Shown piece after piece: positions 14,382 to 22,452 of a stretch of 38,260 nt of DNA. The stretch spans positions 1-38,260 of the IMG/VR virus record IMGVR_UViG_3300046648_000046, one strand, 5' to 3'. The translations under genes and the position numbers were made by a program. Below the pieces are notes generated by a model. That model saw only the letters and a list, made by a program, of their open reading frames with translations. It was not told where the DNA came from and searched no databases. Each line of letters opens with the position of its first letter. Position 1 is the stretch's first letter. The DNA is from a virus.

Positions 14382-14555
14382 TCAGAGATCGTTGCCAGCG
14401 AGGAACTGCGCGAGATACAACGCGTCTTCCGGGCCAGCGTCAGTGAAGAACCCGGCATCGTTGATCAGCCGTACGGCCGTCCGGTAACAGTCCGCCCGGT
14501 CCGCAATGATCGTCGTCACGTTCTGCTCAGCTATCGAAGCGTCCAGCTTGGCCAT
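14382..14555 (-). CDS. Hypothetical protein, 57 aa
   Basis: A 57-residue helical, acidic protein [21 protein letters not shown]..., ending FLAGNDL. ATG 14555 is 3 bp past the stop of the gene before it, so both are likely translated together. No convincing ribosome site of its own and no recognised family. Confidence 0.55.
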   Translation of the reverse strand: MAKLDASIAEQNVTTIIADRADCYRTAVRLINDAGFFTDAGPEDALYLAQFLAGNDL

Positions 14556-14557
14556 GA

Positions 14558-14722
14558 TCAGACCGCCTTGCGGTTCAGGTCGAGAACCAGCTCACGGGCG
14601 CTGAGGTAGCCGAGTCGAACCGTGCTGATCGTCTCGCCCTTGCGGTTGCGGGTCTCGAACTCCGTACCGTCGTCCACCGTGCGAGTGATGACCTTGAACC
14701 CGTTGGCCAGCGTGTACGTCAT
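14558..14722 (-). CDS. Hypothetical protein, 54 aa
   Basis: A 54-residue protein MTYTLANGFKVITRTVDDGTEF..., beta strands then a helix (SARELVLDLNRKAV). TAAGGAG precedes ATG 14722 by seven bases, which decides the start over the open frame further upstream. It is the first gene after box B. Function unknown. Confidence 0.65.
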   Translation of the reverse strand: MTYTLANGFKVITRTVDDGTEFETRNRKGETISTVRLGYLSARELVLDLNRKAV

Positions 14723-14733
14723 GGCGTGTCTCC

Positions 14734-14994
14734 TTAGGTCGTTTCCGGCTTGTGCTGGGGCTCTAGCGGTTCGATTACCCGGGCCCACTCGGCGAGTGTC
14801 TGCGCGCCCTTGTCGAGATTGCAGGGGGCGCATGCGGGGACCACGTTCGAGAGGATGTCTCGCCCACCCCGTGACAGGGGCTGCACGTGGTCTAGGTGCT
14901 CCGCTGGTGCCTCGCAATACACGCAGCGCCCTCCCCAGTGGGCGAACACGTCAGCGCGCTTGTACGGGGTCTTACGGCGTCGCCTGGTCCGCAT
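14734..14994 (-). pseudogene. HNH endonuclease, C-terminal half in shifted frame
   Basis: An 86-residue frame from ATG 14994 with the HNH core: GGRCVYCEAPAEHLDHVQPL, LSRGGRDILSNVVPACAPCN and KGAQTLAEW. It is in the +1 frame relative to the gene at 14972-15490. The intact paralogue at 21484-21909 joins the same two halves in one frame, so this looks like a single gene broken by a one-base change. Reinitiation at ATG 14994 could still give a bare HNH domain. Confidence 0.7.
14763..14780 (-). promoter_or_regulatory. GGTAATCGAACCGCTAG box B (putative phage promoter)
   Basis: Lies 41 bp before the start codon of the 54-aa gene. It also encodes RVIEPL near the end of the HNH frame, so the HNH gene overlaps the promoter of the next operon. 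Confidence 0.6.
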
Positions 14995-15490
14995 GTACGC
15001 CTGCGTCAACGCGCTGGGCTTTCCGCCACTGGGTGAGGTAGTCGTGTGCCTGCGTGGTGTGCCTCTGCCTGTACTCGCGTACGCGTTCCGGATTCGCTCG
15101 GCGCCATTCACGTTGGTACCCCTTACGGCGCTGCGCGTCTTCCTGGTAGTACGTCGCGAGATGCTCTCTGTGCGTGTCACGCCAGAGCTGGGAGGCAGCG
15201 TTACGGGCGACTCGGTTCCGCAGGTTGTATCGTCGCTGGCTTGCCCGGATTCGGGCCTTGCGCTCGTAGGCGGTCCGCTTGCGCTCCCTGTGATCCTCGG
15301 GGGCTTCCCAGTAGCGCTCACGGACTTTGTCTTTCTGCTTGTCCGGATCAGCGGCGTACGCGTCCCGGAGCTTGGCCCTGGTGCAGTCCTTGCACTTGGC
15401 CCGGCGTCCGTCCTTGCGTCGCTTGTCCGTGTGGAATGCGGGGAGGCTCTTGACCTCCCCACACTCCGTACAGGCTTTCGCCTCGATCAC
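14972..15490 (-). pseudogene. HNH endonuclease, N-terminal half
   Basis: A 172-residue frame starting MIEAKACTECGEVKSLPAFH with a CxxC...CKDC zinc-knuckle pair, then long basic repeats (RERYWEAPEDHRERK, REWRRANPERVREYRQ) as in phage HNH proteins that read DNA with repeated helices. It stops at 14972, before the HNH core, which continues in the +1 frame. Its ATG overlaps the stop of the sigma-like gene (ATGA). A sequencing error at about 14975-15010 would also explain the split. Confidence 0.7.
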
Positions 15491-16593
15491 TTGCGTCCGC
15501 CCCGGGAAAGGTTCGAGGCAGCAGCCTCGTTCAGCGTGATGGCCTCAGCCTCGCTACCGGCCGCAAGGGCGATGTAGTACTTAGTGAAGCTCTTGAAAGC
15601 CTTGGTCCGGCTGACTCGCACGGCGTTGACCTGAAGCCCGAGCAGCTCCGCCAACCCGTCGTTGTCGCACCCGTCACCGTGGCCGAAGAACACAGCGCCA
15701 TCGATACCGAACGTGTGCTTGAGGACCGTGCGCTGACCCTCGCCCATCTTGTCGAGTGCAGCGCGAACCATGCCGATCTTCGCCGCCCGCTCGTCGCGCC
15801 GCTCGTCGGACACGTCCCGCAGTTCCTCGGCAAGGTCACCATCCGTGGCAGTGCTGACGTAGCTACGCAGGATCGCGATGGAGTCGAGCACGTACCGGCG
15901 AACCGTTTCGTCACGGGGCACGGTGAGGGTGTCCTCGATCGCGTCAACGTCCTCAGGCTTCACGGGGAGGGCCGAGAGAACCGATCGGGCGGACGAGTAC
16001 CGCTGAAGCACCGCGAGAGCTTCCAGGGCGGCACCGTGGCCCACCTTCGGCTGAACCTTGGGGGTCTCGTCGACCACGGCCAGCGTGTCAGCGAGCGAGG
16101 CGCCCTCGTTCTCGTCGTCGTTGCCCTTGTCGATGGACACGGCACCCTGCCAAGCGAGGCGAGCAGCGTCCGCCCGGTCCGCGCTGAGTCGCTCACCCTT
16201 GGGGAGGGCAGTAGCGAGCTTGGCAGCCTTGTACGGGTCTCCCTCGGCGTCACCCAGGACAGACATGAACGTCTTGACAGCGTCCTTGTCCACCCCTACG
16301 TAGCGCTGCTCGCGGACACGGTCCTTGAGGACTTCAGCAATCGTCGTGTACAGGAAGCCAAGGAAGCCGTCCACGGGGTCCCCGCTGACCTTGTCAAGGT
16401 CGTACCGGGGCAGGGCCAGGAAGAGAGCCTCTCGGGCGTCCTGCTCGAAGTCTTCCCGCAGGTTGCCATCTATTCGGCGTGCAGCCTGAGCAGCGAGGCG
16501 GGACACCCGCTCTTCCATCTCAGCGAGTACGGCCGTGATCCCGGCAAGGTCGTTGGTCTGGGCCGAACGGATCTGGGCAACGGTGAGAGACAT
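15487..16593 (-). CDS. Phage sigma-like RNA polymerase factor
   Basis: A 368-residue protein. Residues about 48-95 (DFEQDAREALFLALPRYDL ... FLGFLYTTIAEVLKDRVREQRY) match sigma70 region 2, which binds core polymerase and the -10 DNA. Residues about 280-345 (AALDKMGEGQRTVLKHTFGI ... LAELLGLQVNAVRVSRTKAF) match region 4 with its helix-turn-helix. The middle is acidic and unusual. It could direct host polymerase to the eight GGTAATCG boxes, one of which (box C) lies 36 bp before its own start, suggesting autoregulation. ATG 16593, ribosome site AAGGAG inside a hairpin. Confidence 0.75.
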   Translation of the reverse strand: MSLTVAQIRSAQTNDLAGITAVLAEMEERVSRLAAQAARRIDGNLREDFEQDAREALFLALPRYDLDKVSGDPVDGFLGFLYTTIAEVLKDRVREQRYVGVDKDAVKTFMSVLGDAEGDPYKAAKLATALPKGERLSADRADAARLAWQGAVSIDKGNDDENEGASLADTLAVVDETPKVQPKVGHGAALEALAVLQRYSSARSVLSALPVKPEDVDAIEDTLTVPRDETVRRYVLDSIAILRSYVSTATDGDLAEELRDVSDERRDERAAKIGMVRAALDKMGEGQRTVLKHTFGIDGAVFFGHGDGCDNDGLAELLGLQVNAVRVSRTKAFKSFTKYYIALAAGSEAEAITLNEAAASNLSRGGRK

Positions 16594-16628
16594 GAGGGGG
16601 ACTCCTTCGGGTGGTCGCTAGGAGTGCC
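16594..16628 (-). promoter_or_regulatory. Hairpin hiding the sigma-gene ribosome site
   Basis: Minus strand GGGCACTCC (16621-16629) pairs with GGAGTCCCC (16597-16605); the second arm contains the GGAG of the ribosome site. Confidence 0.45.
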
Positions 16629-16647
16629 CTAGCGGTTCGATTACCCG
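16629..16647 (-). promoter_or_regulatory. GGTAATCGAACCGCTAG box C (putative phage promoter)
   Basis: Lies 36 bp upstream of the sigma-like gene, directly before the hairpin that covers its ribosome site. Confidence 0.65.
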
Positions 16648-16975
16648 TGGGAGTCCGGCCGGTTTTGAGCGCTGCGGGGCAACGCCAAGGAACAGACGAA
16701 CACCCTGGGTGGGTGGTCTGCGGTTCGAGCCTCCGGCCGGATGGCTCGTCTTCGCTGAGGAGAGTTCTACGTGATTTTTCGTAGGTGGTGCAAGGTCCTT
16801 TCGTACGTGACTGCCTATTAGACCAGCTACTACCGGACATCGTTGTAGAGGATTCGAAGGCGTTACCCGGGTTCATCCCTTGGAAGTAGCGGGTTTGGCA
16901 TATGCGAACGTGGGCGTTAGCTGCGAATGCCTGTGTTTGCAGTGACAACATGTGGGCTGCACCACAACGACGAGA
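16648..16975. other. Non-coding stretch between DNA polymerase and sigma-like gene
   Basis: Over 300 bp without a convincing gene. It holds an imperfect operator (16768-16783), a half operator near 16799-16808 and box C at its end. A 143-residue open frame crossing it overlaps the sigma-like gene and has no convincing ribosome site or coding features. Confidence 0.5.
16768..16783. promoter_or_regulatory. Imperfect palindromic operator, site 7
   Basis: TACGTGATTTTTCGTA with CTAC/GTAGGTGGTG flanks: one arm degenerate, centre two bases longer. A right half-site TTTCGTACGTG follows at about 16799-16808. Confidence 0.45.
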
Positions 16976-17009
16976 GGGCCACCCTCCGTGATGGAAGATG
17001 GCCCCAAAG
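16971..17009 (-). terminator. Terminator after DNA polymerase
   Basis: Minus strand GGGCCA (16999-17004 side) pairs with TGGCCC (16976-16981 side) about 12 bp after the polymerase stop. No T-run, so moderate support. Confidence 0.5.
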
Positions 17010-17016
17010 TCGACTG

Positions 17017-18867
17017 TCAGTAGTCAGCGCCGTACAGCGAGCCCCAAGAGCGCTGGCCGATTTCCGACTCTGCCTCGATCGGCACGCCGTACAGGTCGAA
17101 CGACATGCACTGTTCCACGGTCCGCGCGTACTCAGCAGCCTCAGCCTTGGGCACGGAGCAGAGCACTTCGTCATGGATCGGCAGGCGCATGTACGGCAAC
17201 ATGCCCGCCTCTTCCAGGTTGATCAGACTCTGACCAAGGCAGTCACGGGCGGCACTCTGCACGCCGTAGTTGACCACCGCATACGTGCGCTCACGGTCCA
17301 GCGGAAGACGCCGACCAGTCACGGACACGTGGACCATGCCAGTCTCGTACGCCTCGCGCTGCAAGCGGTTAGACATGCGCCGAACCTCCGGGTACACCCG
17401 GTCATACGCCGCAAGGGCTCGCTTGACGTCTTCCATGGGCGCACCGGTCTGCCGCTGGATCGTCGCAGCCCCTCCCCCGTACACCTTGCCGAACGCAATA
17501 CCCTTCGAGATCTTGCGATGCTTCGGCGTGAAGTCGGGACCAAACACCATGCGCGCCGTGAAGGAGTGCAGATCCTCACCGTTCCGGATGGCTTCCTTCA
17601 TACGCTTGACGTCACCCAGGGCCGCCAACACGCGCAGCTCGACAGCCGCAAAGTCCGTGGACACCATGACGTGACCCTCTTCAGCGAGCAGTGCGCGCCG
17701 GATCATGTGGTCACCCGATGGCAGGGTCTGCAAGGCGGGGCGCGTGATGCTCATACGGCCCGTGCGTGCCTGCATGCTGTTGACGAATGCGTGCACCCGT
17801 CCGTCAGAGTCCATCGTGTCAAGGAACGTTTGCGTGTACGCGGAGCGCCACTTACCGGCACGCTTGCTCTTGAGGATGGCCTCAGCGAGCGGGTTTGCCT
17901 TGCGCAGCCCGAGAGGCGCCCATGAGTTCTGGTCGAGGTCAGCGAGCGCGCACAGGACAGCCTTGTCAGCCTTGTAGGCGCCGGAAGCCGTGCGGTCCGT
18001 GAGGGTCTCCCCCATGGCTAGGAGCGCTTCGGTTACCTGCCGAGTGGCGTTGATGTTCTCGACCCCGTAGCGGAGCGCCTGCGCCTCATACCTGAGGGCA
18101 TCCTCGCTCAGCGTGGCGTCCAGCGTGCGCGTGTACTGCTCGTCTAGGACCAGGCCAGTGCGCTGCATGATCGCGCAGATACGGGCTATCTCGTGCTCGT
18201 ACTGGACCAGGCGGGGGCGAACGTCCAGCTTCGCAAGCTCAGCGTCTAGGGCCACGTCGAGACGGGAAGTCAGGATGACGTCAAGTCCCGCGTACAGAAG
18301 GTAAGTCGGGTGGTCCAGCGGGATACCGGCCCAACCCGTTGCCTTGGTCAGCTTCAGCGATCGGAAGACTGCCGTCAGGTCTCCCTGAGTGTCCGGCGCG
18401 TTCGGGTCGAGGTAGTACGCAGCATTGGGCTTGAGGCCCGTTCCGCGCCCACCTTCCTGGGGTTGGCGGGGGTCGACCAGGCCAGCCTTTAGGCGCGTGT
18501 CGATGGTGCGCGGAGCGAGTGACTCGATGGTCTCGCCTGCGTGGCGGTCGAGGACGGCCCAGTCAAACGGCGCGTTGTGAATCTGGAAACGCTCGCCCCA
18601 CTCAAGGGCCCACTTGACAGCCTGAACGAACCAGCCGCCAAGCTCGTACAGCAGCACCCACGCCGTGTGAGCGTCACCGAACTGCACCGTACGCAGGCGA
18701 TACCCGGGCGAGTAGATGTCAAGGCCCGTGGTCTCCGTGTCCAGCGCGATGGGTCCACGTGCATTCGCTGCGCGGAACCAGGTCTTGAACTCGTCGAGAT
18801 CCTCACGGGTCTCGGGGACCTTGACCACCACGGGGTCACCAGCAATCGCGTAGCCGTACACCTTCAC
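17017..18867 (-). CDS. Family A DNA polymerase
   Basis: A 616-residue polymerase. The N-terminal 3'-5' exonuclease begins with ALDTETTGL (Asp43, Glu45). Polymerase motif A is STDFAAVELRVLAALG near residue 405; motif B is RKISKGIAFGKVYGGGA near 455; motif C is HDEVLCSVP near 575. It lacks a 5' nuclease domain, as usual in phage polymerases of this size. It replicates phage DNA with the primase-helicase encoded just upstream. The start is GTG 18867 with AAAGGAGG; this ribosome site is partly paired in a CCTTTG/CAAAGG hairpin. Confidence 0.93.
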   Translation of the reverse strand: MKVYGYAIAGDPVVVKVPETREDLDEFKTWFRAANARGPIALDTETTGLDIYSPGYRLRTVQFGDAHTAWVLLYELGGWFVQAVKWALEWGERFQIHNAPFDWAVLDRHAGETIESLAPRTIDTRLKAGLVDPRQPQEGGRGTGLKPNAAYYLDPNAPDTQGDLTAVFRSLKLTKATGWAGIPLDHPTYLLYAGLDVILTSRLDVALDAELAKLDVRPRLVQYEHEIARICAIMQRTGLVLDEQYTRTLDATLSEDALRYEAQALRYGVENINATRQVTEALLAMGETLTDRTASGAYKADKAVLCALADLDQNSWAPLGLRKANPLAEAILKSKRAGKWRSAYTQTFLDTMDSDGRVHAFVNSMQARTGRMSITRPALQTLPSGDHMIRRALLAEEGHVMVSTDFAAVELRVLAALGDVKRMKEAIRNGEDLHSFTARMVFGPDFTPKHRKISKGIAFGKVYGGGAATIQRQTGAPMEDVKRALAAYDRVYPEVRRMSNRLQREAYETGMVHVSVTGRRLPLDRERTYAVVNYGVQSAARDCLGQSLINLEEAGMLPYMRLPIHDEVLCSVPKAEAAEYARTVEQCMSFDLYGVPIEAESEIGQRSWGSLYGADY

Positions 18868-18876
18868 GCGGCACCT

Positions 18877-18895
18877 CCTTTGTGCAGCGCAAAGG
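18877..18895 (-). promoter_or_regulatory. Hairpin covering polymerase ribosome site
   Basis: CCTTTG...CAAAGG arms; the second arm overlaps AAAGGAGG before the GTG start. Confidence 0.4.
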
Positions 18896-18924
18896 GGCCA
18901 CCTACGAACTTTCGTAGGTGGCCC
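18895..18924. promoter_or_regulatory. Palindromic operator site 9 in a long perfect hairpin
   Basis: Core TACGAA-CT-TTCGTA (18903-18916) extended to GGGGCCACC/GGTGGCCCC, followed on the minus strand by TTTG. It could be both an operator and a two-way terminator, 36 bp before the polymerase start. Confidence 0.7.
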
Positions 18925-18973
18925 CTGCGCATGTTGTGTCAGCCTCGGCGTACCGGGCCCGTTCGTGTTCGTC

Positions 18974-18990
18974 CTAGCGGTTCGATTACC
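18974..18990 (-). promoter_or_regulatory. GGTAATCGAACCGCTAG box D (putative phage promoter)
   Basis: Starts immediately after the stop of the primase-helicase gene and lies 107 bp before the polymerase start. Confidence 0.6.
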
Positions 18991-21429
18991 TCAGTCGGTA
19001 CCGAAGATGCCCGGACCAGACTTGGACTCAGCCACAGCGTGACTGACACCCACCAGGACCATTCCCTTAGAGCTACGGACGCGCTGAATCCCGCGCTCTT
19101 CCATGGCCGAGTAGAACGCCCGACGAGTCCAGATCTCGCGCTGTGGCAGTCCCTCAGCCTCACACCAATCCTTGTAGTCGTTGTACGCCTCAGCGCCATC
19201 GATCCGGGCAGCAGCGTCAGCGACGAGCACACCCGGGAAGAAACCGGCGAGAGCATCGCTGGTCTCTTTGTATTCCTGGGTTGCCTTAGAGATCGAGGCA
19301 GGGTCCTTGAGCCCGTTCTCAAACCAGCTACGCGACCCCCGGACGGCCCATGCAGCGATGCCCTGCGCTTCGGCAAGGAGCTGCTTGTCAAGGTCGTATT
19401 CACGCTCGTGCGGGGCAAAGAACCGCTTGAACGGAATCATCTTGACTCGGCGCCACAGGCCATCATCCTGCCCACGGAACTTGGGCTTGTGGTTGGTCGC
19501 GAGCATGAGCAAGAACGACGGTTTGAACTCGAAGAACTCTTGACGCAGGAAGCGGGCAGACACCATGTCCTTACCCGTGACCCGCTTGAGGACAGCCTCA
19601 GACATGGGCTTACCGGCCTCACCCTCAGAGGCCATGACCAGGCGTGCCCCGCGCAGCGCTGCAATGTCGTTGGGGATACCGCCCCCGCCCTTTTCCTCGA
19701 ACGTCTGGAAGGGGGTGGTCTTGGTCAGCGAGCCAAAGACAGAGTCAACGGTGTCCGTCAGCACCGACTTGCCGTTAGCACCCTTGCCCCACAGCACAGC
19801 GAAACACTGCTCGTCCGTGTAGCCCGTGATGCCGTAGCCAATGAGCCGTTGCATGTACGGCACAAGGTCAGGGTCCTCCGGGAAGATCTCAGTCAGGAAC
19901 CGTTCCCAGCGCGGGCACTTGGCGTCAGCGTCGTACTCAATGGCGAGCGAGTACGTGAGCATGTCTTCCTTGGTATGGGGGCGCAGCAGACCCGTACGCA
20001 GCTCGACCACGCCGTTACGGAAGCTCAGCAGCTCGGGGCGCGCGTCAAAGTCCTGCGGCGCCACGTACACGCTGGGCACACTGCGAAGCTCAGTCATGAG
20101 AGCGTCAATGCGCGTCGTCATGGTGAAACCCTTGGACTCAGACAGCTTGCCAGCGAGCACCAGGGCAGCGCCCATACGGTGGATCTCCTGACGCACCTTC
20201 ACTTCAGAGCGCTCCCACACGCGACCGTTCCACGTGTAGAAGCCAAGACCCGGGGCGAACTTGATACGGCCGTCCGTCCAAGCCACCAGCGCGTGAGCGT
20301 TCATCGCGTCAGACTCGCCGTACCGCTCGATCAGCGAAGCGAGGATGCGCCCAGCTTCCGCGCCCTGGTCACGGCTCACCACGTCGGCGCCGGTAGCCTC
20401 GCTCAGCTCCTCGGAGACTGCCGCTCGTCGGGCATCCTCAGGCTTGGCAACAGGTCGAGCAGCCTTGACGGCACTGTGCAACGCCCCTGCAAAACCAGTG
20501 GGGTTGGTACCACGCCAGTCAGTCAGGTCAGACTTGTTGCCCAGGTTCGGAATGGGCAGCGCGTAGACCTCGATACCGAACGGCTTGAGACCCTCAGCCA
20601 ACTTCCGGTTGAAGTCCTGCCCTGCCTTGTCGTTGTCGCCACACGCGATGACCTGAGTTCCCTTGACCCCGTTGGCAATCTCCTCGATCGTCTCGGGAGA
20701 GGCCACCAGCGAGGCGCCACGGACCATGACCACGTCGTAGCCCACGCCAACCGCTGTAAGCCCGTCTCCCGGCCCCTCAGTGACCAGGGTGACCCCGTAC
20801 CCACCAGAGCCCTTGAACACGCCGTAGGGAGACCAGCGGTAGCCGTCAGGATTGCTCAGCGACACCCACCGTCCGGGGCATCCTCCGCTGAGGTCACGCC
20901 CCTGCAAGCCACGCGCCATCCCGTTGAACCCCATCAGAGGAACCGTGAGGCGCGGGAAGCGGGTGAACGCACGGGCACGGTGGGCAAAGTTGGGGACGCT
21001 GAAACCATCGTCAGCGCCAAGGTTCAGTTCACGCGCCGTGTCGGCGTCCAGACCAAACCGGTCAGCGGCATACGCGAGAGCCTGTACACCCACCGTCGAG
21101 GCAGGATCGTGGAGCCACTCGACCGTGCGGTCTATGTACTGCGCGAGCGAGGCGATAGCGGCCACACCCACAAGGGCAGGCTTAGCAGCAGCCACGGTAG
21201 GCGCGTCGCCCTCTACCTCGAACATGTCTCGCCACTCCAAACCCGCAGCCTTGACCACGTCTCCTGTCTTGCACCCGGCACGGCACGTCATGCGCACCTT
21301 GCGATCATCGCCCACCCAGATGCGAAGCGACGGACGAGAGTCACCATGCGCGGGACACACCGCGAGGAAACCCCCGTCCGCCTGCTCGGTCACCTCAGCG
21401 AAGCGCCCCAAAAGGTCGTTGAACTGCAC
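18991..21429 (-). CDS. Primase-helicase (CHC2/TOPRIM plus SF3 helicase)
   Basis: An 812-residue bifunctional protein. A CHC2-type zinc finger opens it (CPAHGD at 25-30, CRAGC at 49-53). A TOPRIM domain follows (VTEGPGDGLTAVG near 216, ACGDNDKAG near 264). The C-terminal half is a D5/SF3-type helicase with Walker A WGKGANGKSV near 545-555 and the later FLLMLATNHKPKFRGQDDGLWRR segment. It should unwind DNA and prime synthesis for the phage polymerase. The start is GTG 21429 after GAAGGGAAG, 34 bp downstream of box E. Confidence 0.92.
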   Translation of the reverse strand: MQFNDLLGRFAEVTEQADGGFLAVCPAHGDSRPSLRIWVGDDRKVRMTCRAGCKTGDVVKAAGLEWRDMFEVEGDAPTVAAAKPALVGVAAIASLAQYIDRTVEWLHDPASTVGVQALAYAADRFGLDADTARELNLGADDGFSVPNFAHRARAFTRFPRLTVPLMGFNGMARGLQGRDLSGGCPGRWVSLSNPDGYRWSPYGVFKGSGGYGVTLVTEGPGDGLTAVGVGYDVVMVRGASLVASPETIEEIANGVKGTQVIACGDNDKAGQDFNRKLAEGLKPFGIEVYALPIPNLGNKSDLTDWRGTNPTGFAGALHSAVKAARPVAKPEDARRAAVSEELSEATGADVVSRDQGAEAGRILASLIERYGESDAMNAHALVAWTDGRIKFAPGLGFYTWNGRVWERSEVKVRQEIHRMGAALVLAGKLSESKGFTMTTRIDALMTELRSVPSVYVAPQDFDARPELLSFRNGVVELRTGLLRPHTKEDMLTYSLAIEYDADAKCPRWERFLTEIFPEDPDLVPYMQRLIGYGITGYTDEQCFAVLWGKGANGKSVLTDTVDSVFGSLTKTTPFQTFEEKGGGGIPNDIAALRGARLVMASEGEAGKPMSEAVLKRVTGKDMVSARFLRQEFFEFKPSFLLMLATNHKPKFRGQDDGLWRRVKMIPFKRFFAPHEREYDLDKQLLAEAQGIAAWAVRGSRSWFENGLKDPASISKATQEYKETSDALAGFFPGVLVADAAARIDGAEAYNDYKDWCEAEGLPQREIWTRRAFYSAMEERGIQRVRSSKGMVLVGVSHAVAESKSGPGIFGTD

Positions 21430-21462
21430 TGTGTCTTCCCTTCTGTCTCGTTCGCTGAGGCT

Positions 21463-21480
21463 CTAGCGGTTCGATTACCC
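21463..21480 (-). promoter_or_regulatory. GGTAATCGAACCGCTAG box E (putative phage promoter)
   Basis: Lies 3 bp after the HNH stop and 34 bp before the primase-helicase start codon. Confidence 0.65.
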
Positions 21481-21483
21481 GCC

Positions 21484-21909
21484 CTAGAACGGGGGCTCAG
21501 ACGTGAAGCTCTCTGCCCACTCGGCAAGCGTCTTGGCACCCTTGGATAGGTTGCAGTGTTGGCACGCCGGAACGATGTTCGCCTCTACGTCGCTACCTCC
21601 CTTACTCAGCGGCTCGACATGGTCAAGGTGGGTGGCGTGCGCTCCGCAGTAGGCGCAGGCATGTCCCCAGCGTTCGAGGATGGCCGTACGGCTGTAAGCC
21701 ACGTGTTCTACGCCGTACTCCTCGGCACGCCGCTTGTGGGTCAGCCTGTGGCGCTCGTCGGGCGGTAGGCGCCGGTAGTAGTTCTTGACGTGCTGCTGTT
21801 GCTTCTTACGTCGACATGTGGCACACGCTGAGGATGGCTTCTTAGCCTTGCCAGCGAGGAACTGTTCAGCGGGTTTGGCCCGCCCGCATAGTCGACAGAT
21901 CTGGGTCAC
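21484..21909 (-). CDS. HNH endonuclease, intact
   Basis: A 141-residue protein. GTG 21909 (ribosome site GGGAGG) gives MTQICRLCGRAKPAEQF with a CxxC...CATC knuckle, a basic helical stretch (RRKKQQQHVKNYYRR), and the HNH core GHACAYCGAHATHLDHVEPL, LSKGGSDVEANIVPACQHCN, KGAKTLAEW. Same architecture as the split gene at 14734-15490, so the two are paralogues. Probably a free-standing homing-type nuclease. The start overlaps the previous stop (GTGA). Confidence 0.85.
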   Translation of the reverse strand: MTQICRLCGRAKPAEQFLAGKAKKPSSACATCRRKKQQQHVKNYYRRLPPDERHRLTHKRRAEEYGVEHVAYSRTAILERWGHACAYCGAHATHLDHVEPLSKGGSDVEANIVPACQHCNLSKGAKTLAEWAESFTSEPPF

Positions 21910-22085
21910 TCGGGAACCTCCCTGGTACCGACCGTGGCGCCCCTGGTGATAGCAGCTGAGATGGCGTCGAGGTACCGGCCCCAATCCTTGCGCGCTGTGG
22001 CGCCCTCAATGATCACGATCACGTCACCTCGTTTTGCTAGCCGGACGTCCCCAAGAGCGGGGGCAGACCCCAGCGAGATAATCAA
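21906..22085 (-). CDS. Hypothetical protein, 59 aa
   Basis: A 59-residue protein starting MIISLGSAPALGDVRLAKRGDVIVIIEG. The start is TTG 22085, fixed by TAGGAGGA eight bases upstream. Operator site 10 overlaps this ribosome site. The frame ends by overlapping the HNH start. Function unknown. Confidence 0.55.
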   Translation of the reverse strand: MIISLGSAPALGDVRLAKRGDVIVIIEGATARKDWGRYLDAISAAITRGATVGTREVPE

Positions 22086-22095
22086 CGGTTCCTCC

Positions 22096-22109
22096 TACGA
22101 AAGTTCGTA
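22096..22109. promoter_or_regulatory. Palindromic operator TACGAA-AG-TTCGTA, site 10
   Basis: Perfect arms, 11 bp before the TTG start of the 59-aa gene; its right arm touches AGGAGG. Confidence 0.7.
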
Positions 22110-22120
22110 CGTGGTGAAAC

Positions 22121-22154
22121 AGGAAAAGGGGCCAGCGCACGAAGCACTGACCCC
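22121..22154 (-). terminator. Terminator after 96-aa gene
   Basis: GGGGTCAG (22147-22154) pairs with CTGGCCCC (22128-22135) on the minus strand, followed by TTTTCC. Confidence 0.8.
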
Positions 22155-22161
22155 AACTCCC

Positions 22162-22452
22162 CTACTCGGCAGTCTGGTTCACGAAGTCTGGCGTCACCAG
22201 CCGTACGTGTTCCGCGCTGATCTCTACCGGCCGAAGCGTCTTGCGGGAACCGAGACCCCAACCGGAGTCAGTACCCGTGGGCTGGACGACGAGCGTGGGC
22301 AGCAGTCGACCCCCGATGTTCTTGGTCGTGACGTCGATGACCACAGCGTCAGACAGGCGGACCCGGTTGCCGTGACGAGTGCCGAACGAGACCAGGTCAC
22401 CCGCGTACAGTTCCTCGCCTGCGTAGTCCGTGACTACTCCGCGCTTACCCAT
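22162..22452 (-). CDS. Hypothetical beta-rich protein, 96 aa
   Basis: A 96-residue protein MGKRGVVTDYAGEELYAGDLVSFGTRHGNRVRLSDAVVIDV..., with an SH3/KOW-like pattern of short strands. Its ATG overlaps the previous stop (ATGA), and a strong terminator follows. No clear family; a nucleic-acid binding role is only a guess from the fold pattern. Confidence 0.65.
   Translation of the reverse strand: MGKRGVVTDYAGEELYAGDLVSFGTRHGNRVRLSDAVVIDVTTKNIGGRLLPTLVVQPTGTDSGWGLGSRKTLRPVEISAEHVRLVTPDFVNQTAE

Noticed and set aside
16520-16951. 143-residue minus-strand frame between polymerase and sigma-like genes
   Set aside because: It overlaps the sigma-like gene in another frame, runs through an operator and box C, and has a composition unlike the real genes.
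18541-21549. 1002-residue open frame on the plus strand
   Set aside because: It lies antisense to the primase-helicase and polymerase genes. Long antisense frames arise from GC-rich codon bias; it shows no domain pattern or ribosome site.
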